Shown here one piece after another: positions 16,355-24,003 of a stretch of DNA of 44,422 bases. The notes under the pieces were generated by a model. It was not told the origin of the DNA. It was given only the letters and a program-made list of their open reading frames with translations, and ran no database searches. The stretch is taken from NCBI GenBank assembly GCA_007135755.1, contig SLIG01000018.1:1-44422 (forward strand), written 5' to 3'. The position numbers and the translations under genes were made by a program. This DNA comes from Cyanobium sp. Lineage in GTDB: Bacteria > Cyanobacteriota > Cyanobacteriia > PCC-6307 > Cyanobiaceae. Positions within the stretch are counted from its first letter, which is position 1. The number at the start of each line of letters is the position of its first letter.

Positions 16355-18376
16355 TCAACCCTCTTCGAGATAGGTCGTCTGCTCCAGGCTGGACCTGAGG
16401 TGGGCCATCAGCCGCCTGGCGTCGCCGATGCCCAGTCGGCCACTGGCGATTGCCGCTTCGCTGGCTACCCGCAGCCGCTCCAGCAGCAGATCGGGGTCGT
16501 GTTCCATCGCCTGCAGAACCTCGGCGTTGGTGTCACCGCGCACCACATGGTCCACCTGGTAGCCGCCTCCGGCCGCCAGACGGATGTGCACGGCATTGGT
16601 GCTGCCGAAGAGGTTGTGCAGGTTGCCCATCACCTCCTGGTAGGCGCCGCCGAGGAACAGTCCCATCCAGTAGGGCTCGCCGGGGCGCAGGTCATGCAGC
16701 TCCAGCAGTGGCTTCGCCTGGCCGCGGTCGATGAAGCGGGCCAGCTTGCCGTCGGAGTCGCAGGTGAGGTCAGCGAAGCTGCCCAGGCGCAGGGGCCTCT
16801 CGTGCAGGCGCTGCAGGGGCAGCACCGGGAAGAGCTGGTCGATGGCCCAGGTGTCGGGTGCGGAGCGGAACACCGACAGGTTGGCGTAGTAGGTGCCGGC
16901 CAGCACCGCCGGAAGGGCGCGCAGCTCCTCGGGCACGGGCGCACCCTCCGCCAGCGCCGCCAGGTGATCGGCGATCGCCTGGCAGCAGGCCCAGGTGAGC
17001 TGCTCGGCCCGTCCCCGCTCCGGCAGGCTCAGGTAGCCCAGCCGGAACGCCGCCAGGGCGTCATCGCGGAACTTGAGGGCGTCGTTCCAGGCCTCCTGCA
17101 GGTGCTCCAGGCCGCCGCTGGCGCGGTCGGCGGTGCCATCGCCTCTGCGTCCGTGCGCCGGCCAGCTCTCGATCGTCTCCAGCGTGTCGCGCAGGTTGCG
17201 CAGGATCAGGGCCTCCTCCGCCCCTGCCTCCGGCACCGAACCGGCCAGGGCAGCGGCCCCCAGCACGTTGAATACCAGCACCGAGAAGTGGCTGGCGATC
17301 GCCCGGCCGCTCTCGCTCACCAGGCTGGGCGGCGTGACGCCGTGGGGCTCGCAGCACTCGCGCACCGTGGCCACCACGTCGTTGGCGTAGTTCTGGAGCG
17401 AGTAGTTCCTGGAGGCGGCGGTGGCGGTGCGGCTGCCGTCGTAGTCGATCGCCAGGCCACCGCCGACATCGAGATAGCCCATCGGCGCCCCCAGGCGGGT
17501 GAGCTCCACATAGATCCGACCGGCCTCCTGCAGGGCGTCCTTGAGAACGGCGATGTCGTTGATCTGACTGCCGATGTGGAAGTGCAGCAGCCGCAGGTCG
17601 CCCAGCAGGCCGGCCTGATCGAGGGCCTCCACGCAGGCCAGCAGGTCTGGCACCGACAGCCCGAACTTGGCCCGCTCTCCCACCGAGCTGCCCCAGCGAC
17701 CGGTGCTGCGGGTGGCCAGTTTGGCGCGGATGCCGATCAGGGGGGCGGCTCCCAGGGCATGGCTGGCGGCGATGATCCGCGGCACCTCGTCGGCCTGCTC
17801 GATCACGACCACCGGCTGGCGACCCAGCTGGCGGGCCAGGATCGCGGTCTCGATGTAACGGCGGTCCTTGTAGCCGTTGCAGATCAGCAGGGCCTCGGGA
17901 TCATCCAGAAGCGACAGGGCGATCAGCAGCTCGGCCTTGCTGCCGGCCTCCAGGCCGAAGTGCCAGCGCTTGCCGCTCTCCACCAGCTGCTCCACCACGT
18001 GGCGCTGCTGGTTGCACTTCACCGGGAACACCCCCTGGTAGCGGCCGGGGTAGCCGTACTGGGCGATGGCGCGGGCGAAGGCGGCGTGCAGCCGCTCCAG
18101 CCGGTCCTCAAGGATGTCGTCGAAGCGGATCAGCAGGGGCAGGCTCAGGTCGCGGCCCTGCAGCTGCTCCACCAGCTCCACCAGATCCAGCGAGCCGCCG
18201 TGATCCCCTCGGGGCTGCACCATCACATGGCCGCGGTCGTTGACCGAGAAGTAGGGATCGCCCCAGCGATCCAGGCCATAGAGGGCGGCGCCATCGGCGG
18301 CGCTCCAGGCGTCGGCGGTGGCTGTGGGCTGTCCGGGCCGCGGCCGAACAGTGCCGGTGGGATCGGCGAGCACCAT
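16355..18376 (-). CDS. speA: Biosynthetic arginine decarboxylase
   Basis: A 673-aa PLP enzyme converting arginine to agmatine and CO2, the entry to putrescine/polyamine synthesis. The fold-III (alanine-racemase-like) barrel comes first, with the PLP lysine in VFPVKCNQQ. It is followed by WHFGLEAGSKAELLIAL, LHFHIGSQIND, the glycine-rich phosphate loop YLDVGGGLAIDYDG and SESGRAIASHFSVLV. The C-terminal half has the substrate motif with LTCDSDGK and MGLFLGGAYQEVMGNLHNLFGS. Length and motifs fit the biosynthetic SpeA family (about 640–660 aa). It is transcribed toward the DUF3307 gene. Upstream is a 249-base region shared with the divergent ndk. Two HIP1 octamers occur in the gene. Confidence 0.97.
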   Translation of the reverse strand: MVLADPTGTVRPRPGQPTATADAWSAADGAALYGLDRWGDPYFSVNDRGHVMVQPRGDHGGSLDLVELVEQLQGRDLSLPLLIRFDDILEDRLERLHAAFARAIAQYGYPGRYQGVFPVKCNQQRHVVEQLVESGKRWHFGLEAGSKAELLIALSLLDDPEALLICNGYKDRRYIETAILARQLGRQPVVVIEQADEVPRIIAASHALGAAPLIGIRAKLATRSTGRWGSSVGERAKFGLSVPDLLACVEALDQAGLLGDLRLLHFHIGSQINDIAVLKDALQEAGRIYVELTRLGAPMGYLDVGGGLAIDYDGSRTATAASRNYSLQNYANDVVATVRECCEPHGVTPPSLVSESGRAIASHFSVLVFNVLGAAALAGSVPEAGAEEALILRNLRDTLETIESWPAHGRRGDGTADRASGGLEHLQEAWNDALKFRDDALAAFRLGYLSLPERGRAEQLTWACCQAIADHLAALAEGAPVPEELRALPAVLAGTYYANLSVFRSAPDTWAIDQLFPVLPLQRLHERPLRLGSFADLTCDSDGKLARFIDRGQAKPLLELHDLRPGEPYWMGLFLGGAYQEVMGNLHNLFGSTNAVHIRLAAGGGYQVDHVVRGDTNAEVLQAMEHDPDLLLERLRVASEAAIASGRLGIGDARRLMAHLRSSLEQTTYLEEG
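16971..16978. repeat. HIP1 octamer
   Basis: GCGATCGC inside speA. Confidence 0.8.
17295..17302. repeat. HIP1 octamer
   Basis: GCGATCGC inside speA, 324 bases from the previous copy. Confidence 0.8.
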
Positions 18377-18485
18377 GAAACCGGGGGCGATTCAGCCGAT
18401 CGTGTCGTGTCATTGTGAATGTAGTGAGCTCCCCACTGGCCTGATCCCGCCAGTCCGCCCCAGGCCTCCGCGGCACAGCCTGGGT

Positions 18486-18563
18486 CGTCAGACGCACCTG
18501 AGGTGTCCTGACGGCGACGTGCTGCTCAGCGCTCAGCTGCGCTGCCTGCTGACCGCTGAGCAG
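18486..18563 (+). promoter_or_regulatory. Two adjacent hairpins in the ndk 5' region
   Basis: The first hairpin is CGTCAG…CTGACG (18486–18513) with an inner CACC-TGA-GGTG stem. The second is the perfect 10-bp inverted repeat CTGCTCAGCG / CGCTGAGCAG (18522–18531 and 18554–18563) with a 22-base loop. They fill the middle of the speA–ndk divergent gap. They could form a 5' UTR structure for ndk, a small RNA or an operator. No riboswitch class is recognised. Confidence 0.45.
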
Positions 18564-18625
18564 CCCTGTGCTTGCCAACCGGCAGGGCCGCCGCACACGA
18601 TGGCGCCATTCCTTTCCCGGCTTCC

Positions 18626-19084
18626 ATGACTGCTGAGCGAACCTTCATCGCCATCAAGCCCGACGGCGTGCAGCGGGGGCTGGTGGGGGAGATCCTGGGG
18701 CGCTTCGAGCGCAAGGGCTTCAAGCTCGTGGGCCTCAAGCAGCTCACCCCCAGTCGTGAGCTGGCTGAGCAGCACTACGGCGTGCACCGGGAGCGCCCCT
18801 TCTTCGCCGGCCTGGTGGAGTTCATCACGTCCGGTCCGGTGGTGGCGATGGTGTGGGAGGGCGATGGGGTGATCGCCAGCGCTCGCAAGCTGATCGGTGC
18901 CACCAAGCCCCTGGAGGCCGAGCCCGGCACCATCCGCGGCGATCTGGCGGTGAACATCGGCCGCAACGTGATCCACGGCTCCGACGCTCCTGAAACCGCC
19001 GAGTTCGAGATCGGTCTGTGGTTCCAGCCCTCTGAACTCAGCGACTGGAGCCCCGCCGATCAGGTCTGGCGTGTCGAGGGGTGA
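18626..19084 (+). CDS. ndk: Nucleoside diphosphate kinase
   Basis: A 152-aa cytosolic enzyme moving the γ-phosphate of ATP onto NDPs by a phospho-His intermediate. It starts [18 protein letters not shown], which is typical; the longer track ORF lacks family similarity before this Met. The active-site segment is [14 protein letters not shown] with catalytic His, and [15 protein letters not shown] precedes it. Length matches the family (about 140–155). It is unusual in that its stop overlaps the GTG start of an RsbW-like gene by four bases (GTGA), so the two are probably co-transcribed and translationally coupled. Two hairpins lie upstream. Confidence 0.97.
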   Translation: MTAERTFIAIKPDGVQRGLVGEILGRFERKGFKLVGLKQLTPSRELAEQHYGVHRERPFFAGLVEFITSGPVVAMVWEGDGVIASARKLIGATKPLEAEPGTIRGDLAVNIGRNVIHGSDAPETAEFEIGLWFQPSELSDWSPADQVWRVEG

Positions 19085-19569
19085 CGGCGAATGAAGGCCC
19101 GGCGCAGAGGCCTGGAGAGCTGCGCTTGGCCTGCACCCTCCATGCCCGGCTCTCGGCTGTATCGCCGGCACTGGATGCTCTGGAGCGGATGCTGGTCGCG
19201 GCCGGAGCAGGTGCCGAGGAGCGCGGTGAGGTGCGGCTGATGGCTGAGGAGACCCTGATGAACATCGTCGCCTATGCCTTCGACACTGATGCGCCCGGCT
19301 CCATCGACGTCCGGTGCGTCTGCACGCCGGATCAGGTGTGTCTGGAGTTCCGTGATTCCGGCCGGCCCTTCAACCCCCTGGCGGTGCTCCCTCCGGATCT
19401 CAACCCCCCCCCTGAGGAGCGGACTGTGGGTGGTCTCGGCATCCATCTGATCCGAAGCCTGGCGGATGCCGTGGCCTATGACCATCTCCAGGGCTGCAAC
19501 GTGTTGCAGCTGACCCGACAGCGCCGGTCAGGGGGAATGGGTGGAGGTTGCACGGCTCCAACGGGCTGA
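19081..19569 (+). CDS. RsbW-like anti-sigma factor / serine kinase (HATPase_c)
   Basis: A 162-aa GHKL-ATPase of the RsbW/SpoIIAB type. The N box is [18 protein letters not shown] with Glu and Asn for Mg-ATP. The G1 box is [12 protein letters not shown] and the G2 box [14 protein letters not shown]. By family knowledge such kinases bind a partner (a sigma factor or another output) and phosphorylate a STAS antagonist on Ser. The GTG start overlaps the ndk stop by four bases. The next gene encodes a STAS protein, so the pair makes a compact partner switch. No sigma factor or PP2C phosphatase is in the window, so the output partner must be elsewhere. The C-terminal tail, [12 protein letters not shown], is low complexity. 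Confidence 0.85.
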   Translation: MTANEGPAQRPGELRLACTLHARLSAVSPALDALERMLVAAGAGAEERGEVRLMAEETLMNIVAYAFDTDAPGSIDVRCVCTPDQVCLEFRDSGRPFNPLAVLPPDLNPPPEERTVGGLGIHLIRSLADAVAYDHLQGCNVLQLTRQRRSGGMGGGCTAPTG

Positions 19570-19642
19570 AGTGCCCATTGCTCCAGCGTGGATCAGCGGC
19601 TATGAGAGTTTTGGCTTCGATCACCGTGGACGGAACGTCGTC

Positions 19643-20026
19643 ATGGGCCTCTTGATCAGCATCGACGACACCCGCACCGGCACCAGGACCGTGGCCCTGA
19701 ACGGACGCCTCGACAATGAATCGGCGGCCGACCTCGAACGCCAACTTGACGAGCTCTGGCAGAGCCCGTTCGACGTGCTCGTGTTCGATCTCAAGCAGCT
19801 CAGCTACATCAGCAGCCTGGGGATCCGCTCCCTGTTCCGCGCCCAGAAGCTCATGCGCCAGCGGCAGGGAGAATCCCTGTTCCTGGATCCCCAACCCGCC
19901 GTGCGCAAGGTGTTCGACATCGTCATGGCGGTGGACCTTGCTTCAGTCTTCGCCAGTACCCAGGAGCTCGACGCCTATCTCGACTCCATGCAGCGCAAGG
20001 TGCTCGGCCAGGTGGAGGACGCCTAG
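19643..20026 (+). CDS. STAS-domain anti-anti-sigma factor
   Basis: About 127 aa from MGLLISIDDTRTG. It has STAS-fold elements: TVALNGRLDNESAADLERQLDEL, VLVFDLKQLSYISSLGIRSL and RKVFDIVMAVDLASVFAS. The segment YISSLGIR aligns with the SpoIIAA DSSGL motif, so the phosphorylatable Ser is kept (second Ser). It is the expected substrate and antagonist of the upstream RsbW-like kinase. The track ORF begins at a GTG (19541) inside the kinase gene, but the extra 34 residues do not look like STAS and the ATG at 19643 fits better. It converges on the thiO-like gene 67 bases later. Confidence 0.86.
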   Translation: MGLLISIDDTRTGTRTVALNGRLDNESAADLERQLDELWQSPFDVLVFDLKQLSYISSLGIRSLFRAQKLMRQRQGESLFLDPQPAVRKVFDIVMAVDLASVFASTQELDAYLDSMQRKVLGQVEDA

Positions 20027-20093
20027 GAGAACGGGCCGACCGGAGGTCTCGGCTGCGCCCTGTCTCGCCTGCGCCCTGGGATCACTGAGGCGC

Positions 20094-21281
20094 TCAGCCC
20101 ACGCCCTCAGCGACCGGATCCCGCCTGATCGAGCTTGCAACGGTTTGCGCTGACGGATCCCAGTGCTCGAAGCGATCCCAGCGAAAGGCGCGGAGCAGCT
20201 CCTCCAGGCCCCTGTCGGCGGTGCCGGCCCCCGTCACCAGCCCGCTGGTCAGCTCGGCCGTGATCGCGGCCAGCAGCACGCCGTTGCGGTAGTGGCCGGT
20301 GGCCAGCCACAGCCCCTCGATCGCCGAGGGGCCCAGCAGCGGCGCCTGATCCGGCGTTCCGGGCCGGAATCCCCACCAACGTTCCATCGGCGGCCAGTGG
20401 ACGGCGGCGGGTAGCAGGGCCTCGATGCCCTCCTGCAGCTGACGCTGGCCCTGGGGGGTGAGGCCATCGCTGAAGCCCGCCTCGGGCTCACTGGTGGCCC
20501 CCACCACCAGCAGGCCGTCCCGGCGCGGCACCAGGTAGGTGCCGGGGCCGAACACCACCCGCCGCAGCGCCTCCCGTGGGCCCTGCAGCGACAGCATCTG
20601 CCCCTTGATCGGCACCACCGGGAGGTTGGGCAGCAGCCGCGCGCTCCAGGCACCGCCGCTGAGCACCGCCCGCCGGCTGGCGATGCGCTGCTCCTGCCCC
20701 TGCACCGTGCGCGTCCACACCCCGTCCAGTCGGCCGGTCGCGGTGTCCAGCCCCAGCACCTCGCTGCCTTCCTGAAAGCGCACCCCCAGGGCGGTGCAGG
20801 CCTTCTCCAGGGCCCGCATCAGGCTCCGGCGGTTGTCGATCTGGCCGTCCTGGGGAAACAGCACCCCGGCCCGCCAGCCGGGGCCGATGCCGGCCACCTC
20901 CCGCTCCAGGCCGGCGCGATCGAGGGGGACGCCGCGGCCGGCGGTGGGGTAGGCGTCGCGCTCCGCGGCGCTGGCGAAGGGCACCACGATGCCGCAGCGC
21001 CAGCGCCCGCAGGAGAGCCCGGCATCGGCCTCGATGTCAGCCACCCAGGCTGGGATGCGCTCGAGGCTGCGCCGCCCGAGCTCCAGCATCACCCCCTCGA
21101 GGCCCTCGGCATGGGGGGCGAGCATGCCCGCCGCCACGAAGCCGGCGGCCTCGCTGCGCCGCCGGCTGAGCACCAGCACCGATTCGCCGCGGCGCGCCAG
21201 GGCATGGGCCACGGCCAGGCCCATCAGCCCTCCGCCCAGCACCAGCACCGGTTCGCCGCCCGCTCCCGCCATTGCGTCCAT
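20094..21281 (-). CDS. thiO: FAD-dependent amine oxidoreductase (glycine oxidase ThiO / DadA-like)
   Basis: About 395 aa from MDAMAGAGGEPVLV; an ATG at 21272 is also possible. The N-terminal dinucleotide-binding motif is VLVLGGGLMGLAVAHALARRG, followed by FVAAGMLAPHAEG, a ThiO-like flavin-binding segment. The middle has FPQDGQIDNRRSLMRALEKAC, and the C-terminal FAD segment is PLLGPSAIEGLWLATGHYRNGVLLA, ending in the GHYRNG motif common to glycine oxidases. By family knowledge it oxidises glycine to iminoacetate for thiamin thiazole synthesis. D-amino-acid or sarcosine oxidation cannot be excluded. It is divergent from the second FecR gene with 40 bases between the starts. The 49 extra track residues upstream are not family-like. 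Confidence 0.88.
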   Translation of the reverse strand: MDAMAGAGGEPVLVLGGGLMGLAVAHALARRGESVLVLSRRRSEAAGFVAAGMLAPHAEGLEGVMLELGRRSLERIPAWVADIEADAGLSCGRWRCGIVVPFASAAERDAYPTAGRGVPLDRAGLEREVAGIGPGWRAGVLFPQDGQIDNRRSLMRALEKACTALGVRFQEGSEVLGLDTATGRLDGVWTRTVQGQEQRIASRRAVLSGGAWSARLLPNLPVVPIKGQMLSLQGPREALRRVVFGPGTYLVPRRDGLLVVGATSEPEAGFSDGLTPQGQRQLQEGIEALLPAAVHWPPMERWWGFRPGTPDQAPLLGPSAIEGLWLATGHYRNGVLLAAITAELTSGLVTGAGTADRGLEELLRAFRWDRFEHWDPSAQTVASSIRRDPVAEGVG

Positions 21282-21321
21282 CCATAGGATTGCTCGGTCC
21301 AGCATCTCCGAGCGGCAGCAG

Positions 21322-22050
21322 ATGGCAGTTCCGCTCCACCTGGGTCCCCGGCCATGGGCCGCAGCCGCCCTGCTGCCCCTGCTGCTGGGTCTTGCCGCCG
21401 GTCCGGCCAGGGCTCGCCAGGGCGCCACAGTGCAGGAGATCCTCGATGGCCGCGAGCTCTACATCGACCAGCGCCAGGCACGGGTTCAGCAGCGGGCAGT
21501 GGCGCCCCAGGAGATCAGCACCGGCAGAAGCCGCGGCCAGCTGCTGTTCACCACCGGTGCCGCGGGCCGTCTCACCCGCTTCTCCCTGCTGCGTCTGGGC
21601 AGCGGCTGCTTCCAGCTCGACCGCGGCAAGATCCTGGTCTCCGGTCCCCAGAGCGGCTGCACGCGCTCGGCCCGCCTGAGCGTGCGGGGCACCAATTACG
21701 TGCTCGAGGTGGATGCGAATGGCGCCGCCGAGATCGCTGTGCTGGAGGGCAGCGTGGAGGTGGAGCCCCTGCTGGATGGGGAACCCACCGGGGAGGAGCC
21801 CACCACGGTGGAGGCCGGCCAGCGGCTCACACTCTCGCCGGAGGGAGTGGTGCTCACCTTGATTCGGTTGAGCGCCGGCGACTACAGGCGGATCCTCGGA
21901 GGGCCCCTGTTCGAGGGCTTCCGCACCCCGCTACCGGGCATCGCTTCGCTGGAGAGCTATCTGAGGCGATCGGTGCCCGGCGTGAATCTGCCCGCATCGC
22001 CGCTGAGGCCGGTCCTCCCTGGCTTCAACATGGTGCCGCGCCTCTTCTAG
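21322..22050 (+). CDS. Secreted FecR-domain protein, second copy, upstream of CHASE2 cyclase
   Basis: A 242-aa protein starting MAVPLHLGPRPWAAAALLPL with a signal peptide cut likely after ARA. The FecR-like domain runs ISTGRSRGQLLFTTGAAG, then GSGCFQLDRGKILVSGPQSGC and ARLSVRGTNYVLEV, ending EIAVLEGSVEVEP. The motif GS-x-C-x2-LDRG-x2-LVSGPQ-x2-C is shared with the FecR protein at 12.6 kb, with identical spacing between the two Cys. The C-terminal ~80 residues (LSAGDYRRILGGPLFEGFRTPLPG) have no recognised domain. It lies 34 bases before the frameshifted CHASE2 cyclase. Compared with the first pair the gene order is reversed (FecR first). The ORF extends upstream into thiO but similarity starts only at this Met. 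Confidence 0.75.
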   Translation: MAVPLHLGPRPWAAAALLPLLLGLAAGPARARQGATVQEILDGRELYIDQRQARVQQRAVAPQEISTGRSRGQLLFTTGAAGRLTRFSLLRLGSGCFQLDRGKILVSGPQSGCTRSARLSVRGTNYVLEVDANGAAEIAVLEGSVEVEPLLDGEPTGEEPTTVEAGQRLTLSPEGVVLTLIRLSAGDYRRILGGPLFEGFRTPLPGIASLESYLRRSVPGVNLPASPLRPVLPGFNMVPRLF

Positions 22051-22084
22051 GCGCCGGTCTCGCCCCCCTCCTGTCCTGACGCCC

Positions 22085-22567
22085 ATGCGACCGCGCAACC
22101 AGGCGCCCATGGCCGCCATGACGGCGCTGCTCACCCTGGCGGCGGGGCTGCTGAGCGCATTCCCGCCGCAGGCGGTGCGCACCCTCGAGCGCGGGCTGGA
22201 GGCCCGGCTCCTGCGGTTGCGGGGGGCCAGGTCCGTTCCGGATTCGGTGGTGCTGGTGACCATCGACGACGCCACCCTGCAGCAGGGAGCCTGGTTCAGC
22301 GATGAGGGCAGCGCCGGTGAGCCGGTGCCGCCCTGGGCGGAGGGAATCCACACCCTGCCCTGGCCCCGGGCCCGCTACGGCGATCTGCTCGACCGGCTCA
22401 GGGAGGCCGAACCCGCCGCCGTGGGCATCAACCTTGTGTTCCAGGGGGCCAGCACCGGGGGGCGGCCGACGACGCCGCCCTGGCTGGAGCTCTGGAGCGG
22501 TCGCGGGGTCGGGTGGTCCTGGCCGCCGAGGTGCTCGACATCAGCGAGAGCGGCTTCGCCGGCCTGA
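22085..22567 (+). pseudogene. 5' part of second CHASE2 adenylate cyclase, frameshifted at G6 (22457–22462)
   Basis: The first ~125 codons encode an N-terminal membrane segment (MTALLTLAAGLLSAFP) and the start of a CHASE2 domain: VVLVTIDDATLQQG, LPWPRARYGDLLDRL, AVGINLVFQGASTGG. After GGRPTTPPW the frame loses similarity and stops at 22567. The expected continuation, ADDAALAGALERSRGRVVLAAEVLD, is present in the −1 frame directly after the six-G run, matching DDDRFARALSRHQGKVVLGAQVF of the intact paralogue. One extra G would restore a continuous ~630-aa protein spanning 22085–23976. Explanations include a real mutation, a homopolymer sequencing error, phase variation, or −1 ribosomal slippage on GGG-GGG. 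Confidence 0.8.
22457..22462 (+). other. G6 homopolymer at the frameshift point
   Basis: The upstream frame reads ACC GGG GGG CGG. Slipping one base back, or one added G, gives GCG GCC GAC GAC and restores the CHASE2 reading frame. It is both a classic homopolymer error site and a possible slippery sequence. Confidence 0.8.
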
Positions 22568-23976
22568 GCCTGGTGCAGCCTCCGGAGATGCTGCTGGCTG
22601 CGGCCGGGCCGGCCAGCATCGGACTCTCCAACATCCTGCCGGAGCTGTCGGGCGAGGTCTCCCCTCGCCATCCCGAGGCCTTCAGCCGCTCCCTGGCGAC
22701 CGTGAACCCCCCCATGGCGTTGCCGTCCCTGCCCCGGGTGCTGCTGGAGCGGGCCGGGCGCCCCAGCCGCCAAGCCGATGCCGAGCGCAGCCTCAATGTG
22801 TATGGAGCCGAGGGCCGCTTTCCGCGGCTGGCGGCGTGGGAGGTGCTCGACCCCCAGCGCTGGAGCCACCACCCCCAGCGCAGCAGCATCCGCGGGGCGC
22901 TGGTGCTGGTGGGCCCGGTGGCGGCCCAGGGCGGCACCGGCACACCCACCCCCTTCGGCAACCTCTCGGGGCTGGAGGTGCTGGCCACGGCCACGGCCAA
23001 CTCGTTGCAGGGTGACGGCCTGCGCACCTGGCCTGCCGGGCCTGGGCCGCGGGGCCTGCTGGCGGCGGCGGCCGTGCTGGCGGCGGCCCTGCTGACCTTC
23101 GCGCGGGCCAGCCTGCGCTGGCGGCTCGGGGTCACCCTGGTGGCCCTGGGCCTGCTGTTCGGCGCCGCTCTCCTGCTGCTGTTCTCGCTGCATACCTGGC
23201 TTCCCCTGCTGGTGCCGGCCACGGGGCTGGTGACGCTGGGGCTGGTGCATGGAGGAGCGGCCTACCTCAACGAGGAGCGCGAGCGCCGCCGCCTGCGCCG
23301 CACCTTTGAGCGCTACGTGGCCCCCAGCGTGGTGGCCGAGATCCTCGCCGACCCGGCGGCGGCCGAGGGGATGCTGCGCGGGCGGCTGCTGCCGGTGACG
23401 ATCCTGTTCTCCGATCTCAAGGGTTTCACCCAGCTCACCAACCGGCGCAGCCGCAGCGGTGAGATCGAGCTGCACGTGCGTCAGCTCAACCAGTACCTGG
23501 CTGCCATGGTGGAGGTGATCACGGCCCACGGCGGCACGATCGACAAGTTCATCGGCGATGCGGTGATGGCGGTGTTCGGATCGCCCCTGAGCCGGGGGGT
23601 GGCCGCTGAGGCCGAGGCGGCGGTGCGCTGTGCTCTGGCCATGCGGCAGACCCTGCAGCGTCTCAATCGCCAGTGGGCCGAGGAGGGCAGCTGCGGCCTT
23701 GACAGCGGCATCGGCCTGGCCTCCGGGGAGGTGCTGGTGGGGCAGATCGGCAGCCCCCGCAGGATGGAGTTCACGGTGATCGGCGACAAGGTGAACCTGG
23801 CCAGCCGCATGGAGGGGCTCACCCGCCAGCTGGCCAGCCCGCTGCTGTTCGATGCCGCCACGGCTGACCTGGTGGGCGCCGGCCTGCCGGTGCGCAGCCT
23901 GGGGCGGAGCGCCATCAAGGGGATGGATCCCCAGCCCGTGTACACCTGCGACCTGGAGCGCACTGCCGCTCCATAG
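22513..23976 (+). CDS. 3' part of second CHASE2 adenylate cyclase (catalytic part intact)
   Basis: An uninterrupted 487-codon frame holding the rest of the CHASE2 domain (VVLAAEVLDIS … SSIRGALVLVGPVAAQGGTG), three membrane segments (GLLAAAAVLAAALLTFA, LGVTLVALGLLFGAALLLL, LVPATGLVTLGLVHGGAAY) and a complete class III cyclase domain. Metal-binding Asp residues are in LFSDLKGFTQ and IGDAVMAVFG. The specificity Lys in DKFIGDAV with Thr in EFTVIGDKVN predicts ATP as substrate, and NLASR supplies Asn and Arg. The GTG at 22513 is only the first possible start after the frameshift and may never be used. The lack of any stop over 1.46 kb argues that the break is recent, an error, or bypassed. It ends 27 bases before gatB. 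Confidence 0.82.
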   Translation: MVLAAEVLDISESGFAGLSLVQPPEMLLAAAGPASIGLSNILPELSGEVSPRHPEAFSRSLATVNPPMALPSLPRVLLERAGRPSRQADAERSLNVYGAEGRFPRLAAWEVLDPQRWSHHPQRSSIRGALVLVGPVAAQGGTGTPTPFGNLSGLEVLATATANSLQGDGLRTWPAGPGPRGLLAAAAVLAAALLTFARASLRWRLGVTLVALGLLFGAALLLLFSLHTWLPLLVPATGLVTLGLVHGGAAYLNEERERRRLRRTFERYVAPSVVAEILADPAAAEGMLRGRLLPVTILFSDLKGFTQLTNRRSRSGEIELHVRQLNQYLAAMVEVITAHGGTIDKFIGDAVMAVFGSPLSRGVAAEAEAAVRCALAMRQTLQRLNRQWAEEGSCGLDSGIGLASGEVLVGQIGSPRRMEFTVIGDKVNLASRMEGLTRQLASPLLFDAATADLVGAGLPVRSLGRSAIKGMDPQPVYTCDLERTAAP

Positions 23977-24003
23977 GATCGCCTCACCGACCGCGCGACA
24001 GGG

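Noticed and set aside
16400-18418. 672-aa plus-strand ORF
   Set aside because: Exact antisense of speA, Gln/Gly/Ala-rich, no family features.
18377-18625. Riboswitch (for example guanidine or arginine-related) for speA or ndk
   Set aside because: Hairpins exist but no conserved aptamer sequence is recognisable on either strand.
19541-19642. GTG start extension of the STAS gene
   Set aside because: Would overlap the kinase gene by 29 bases and adds residues without STAS similarity.
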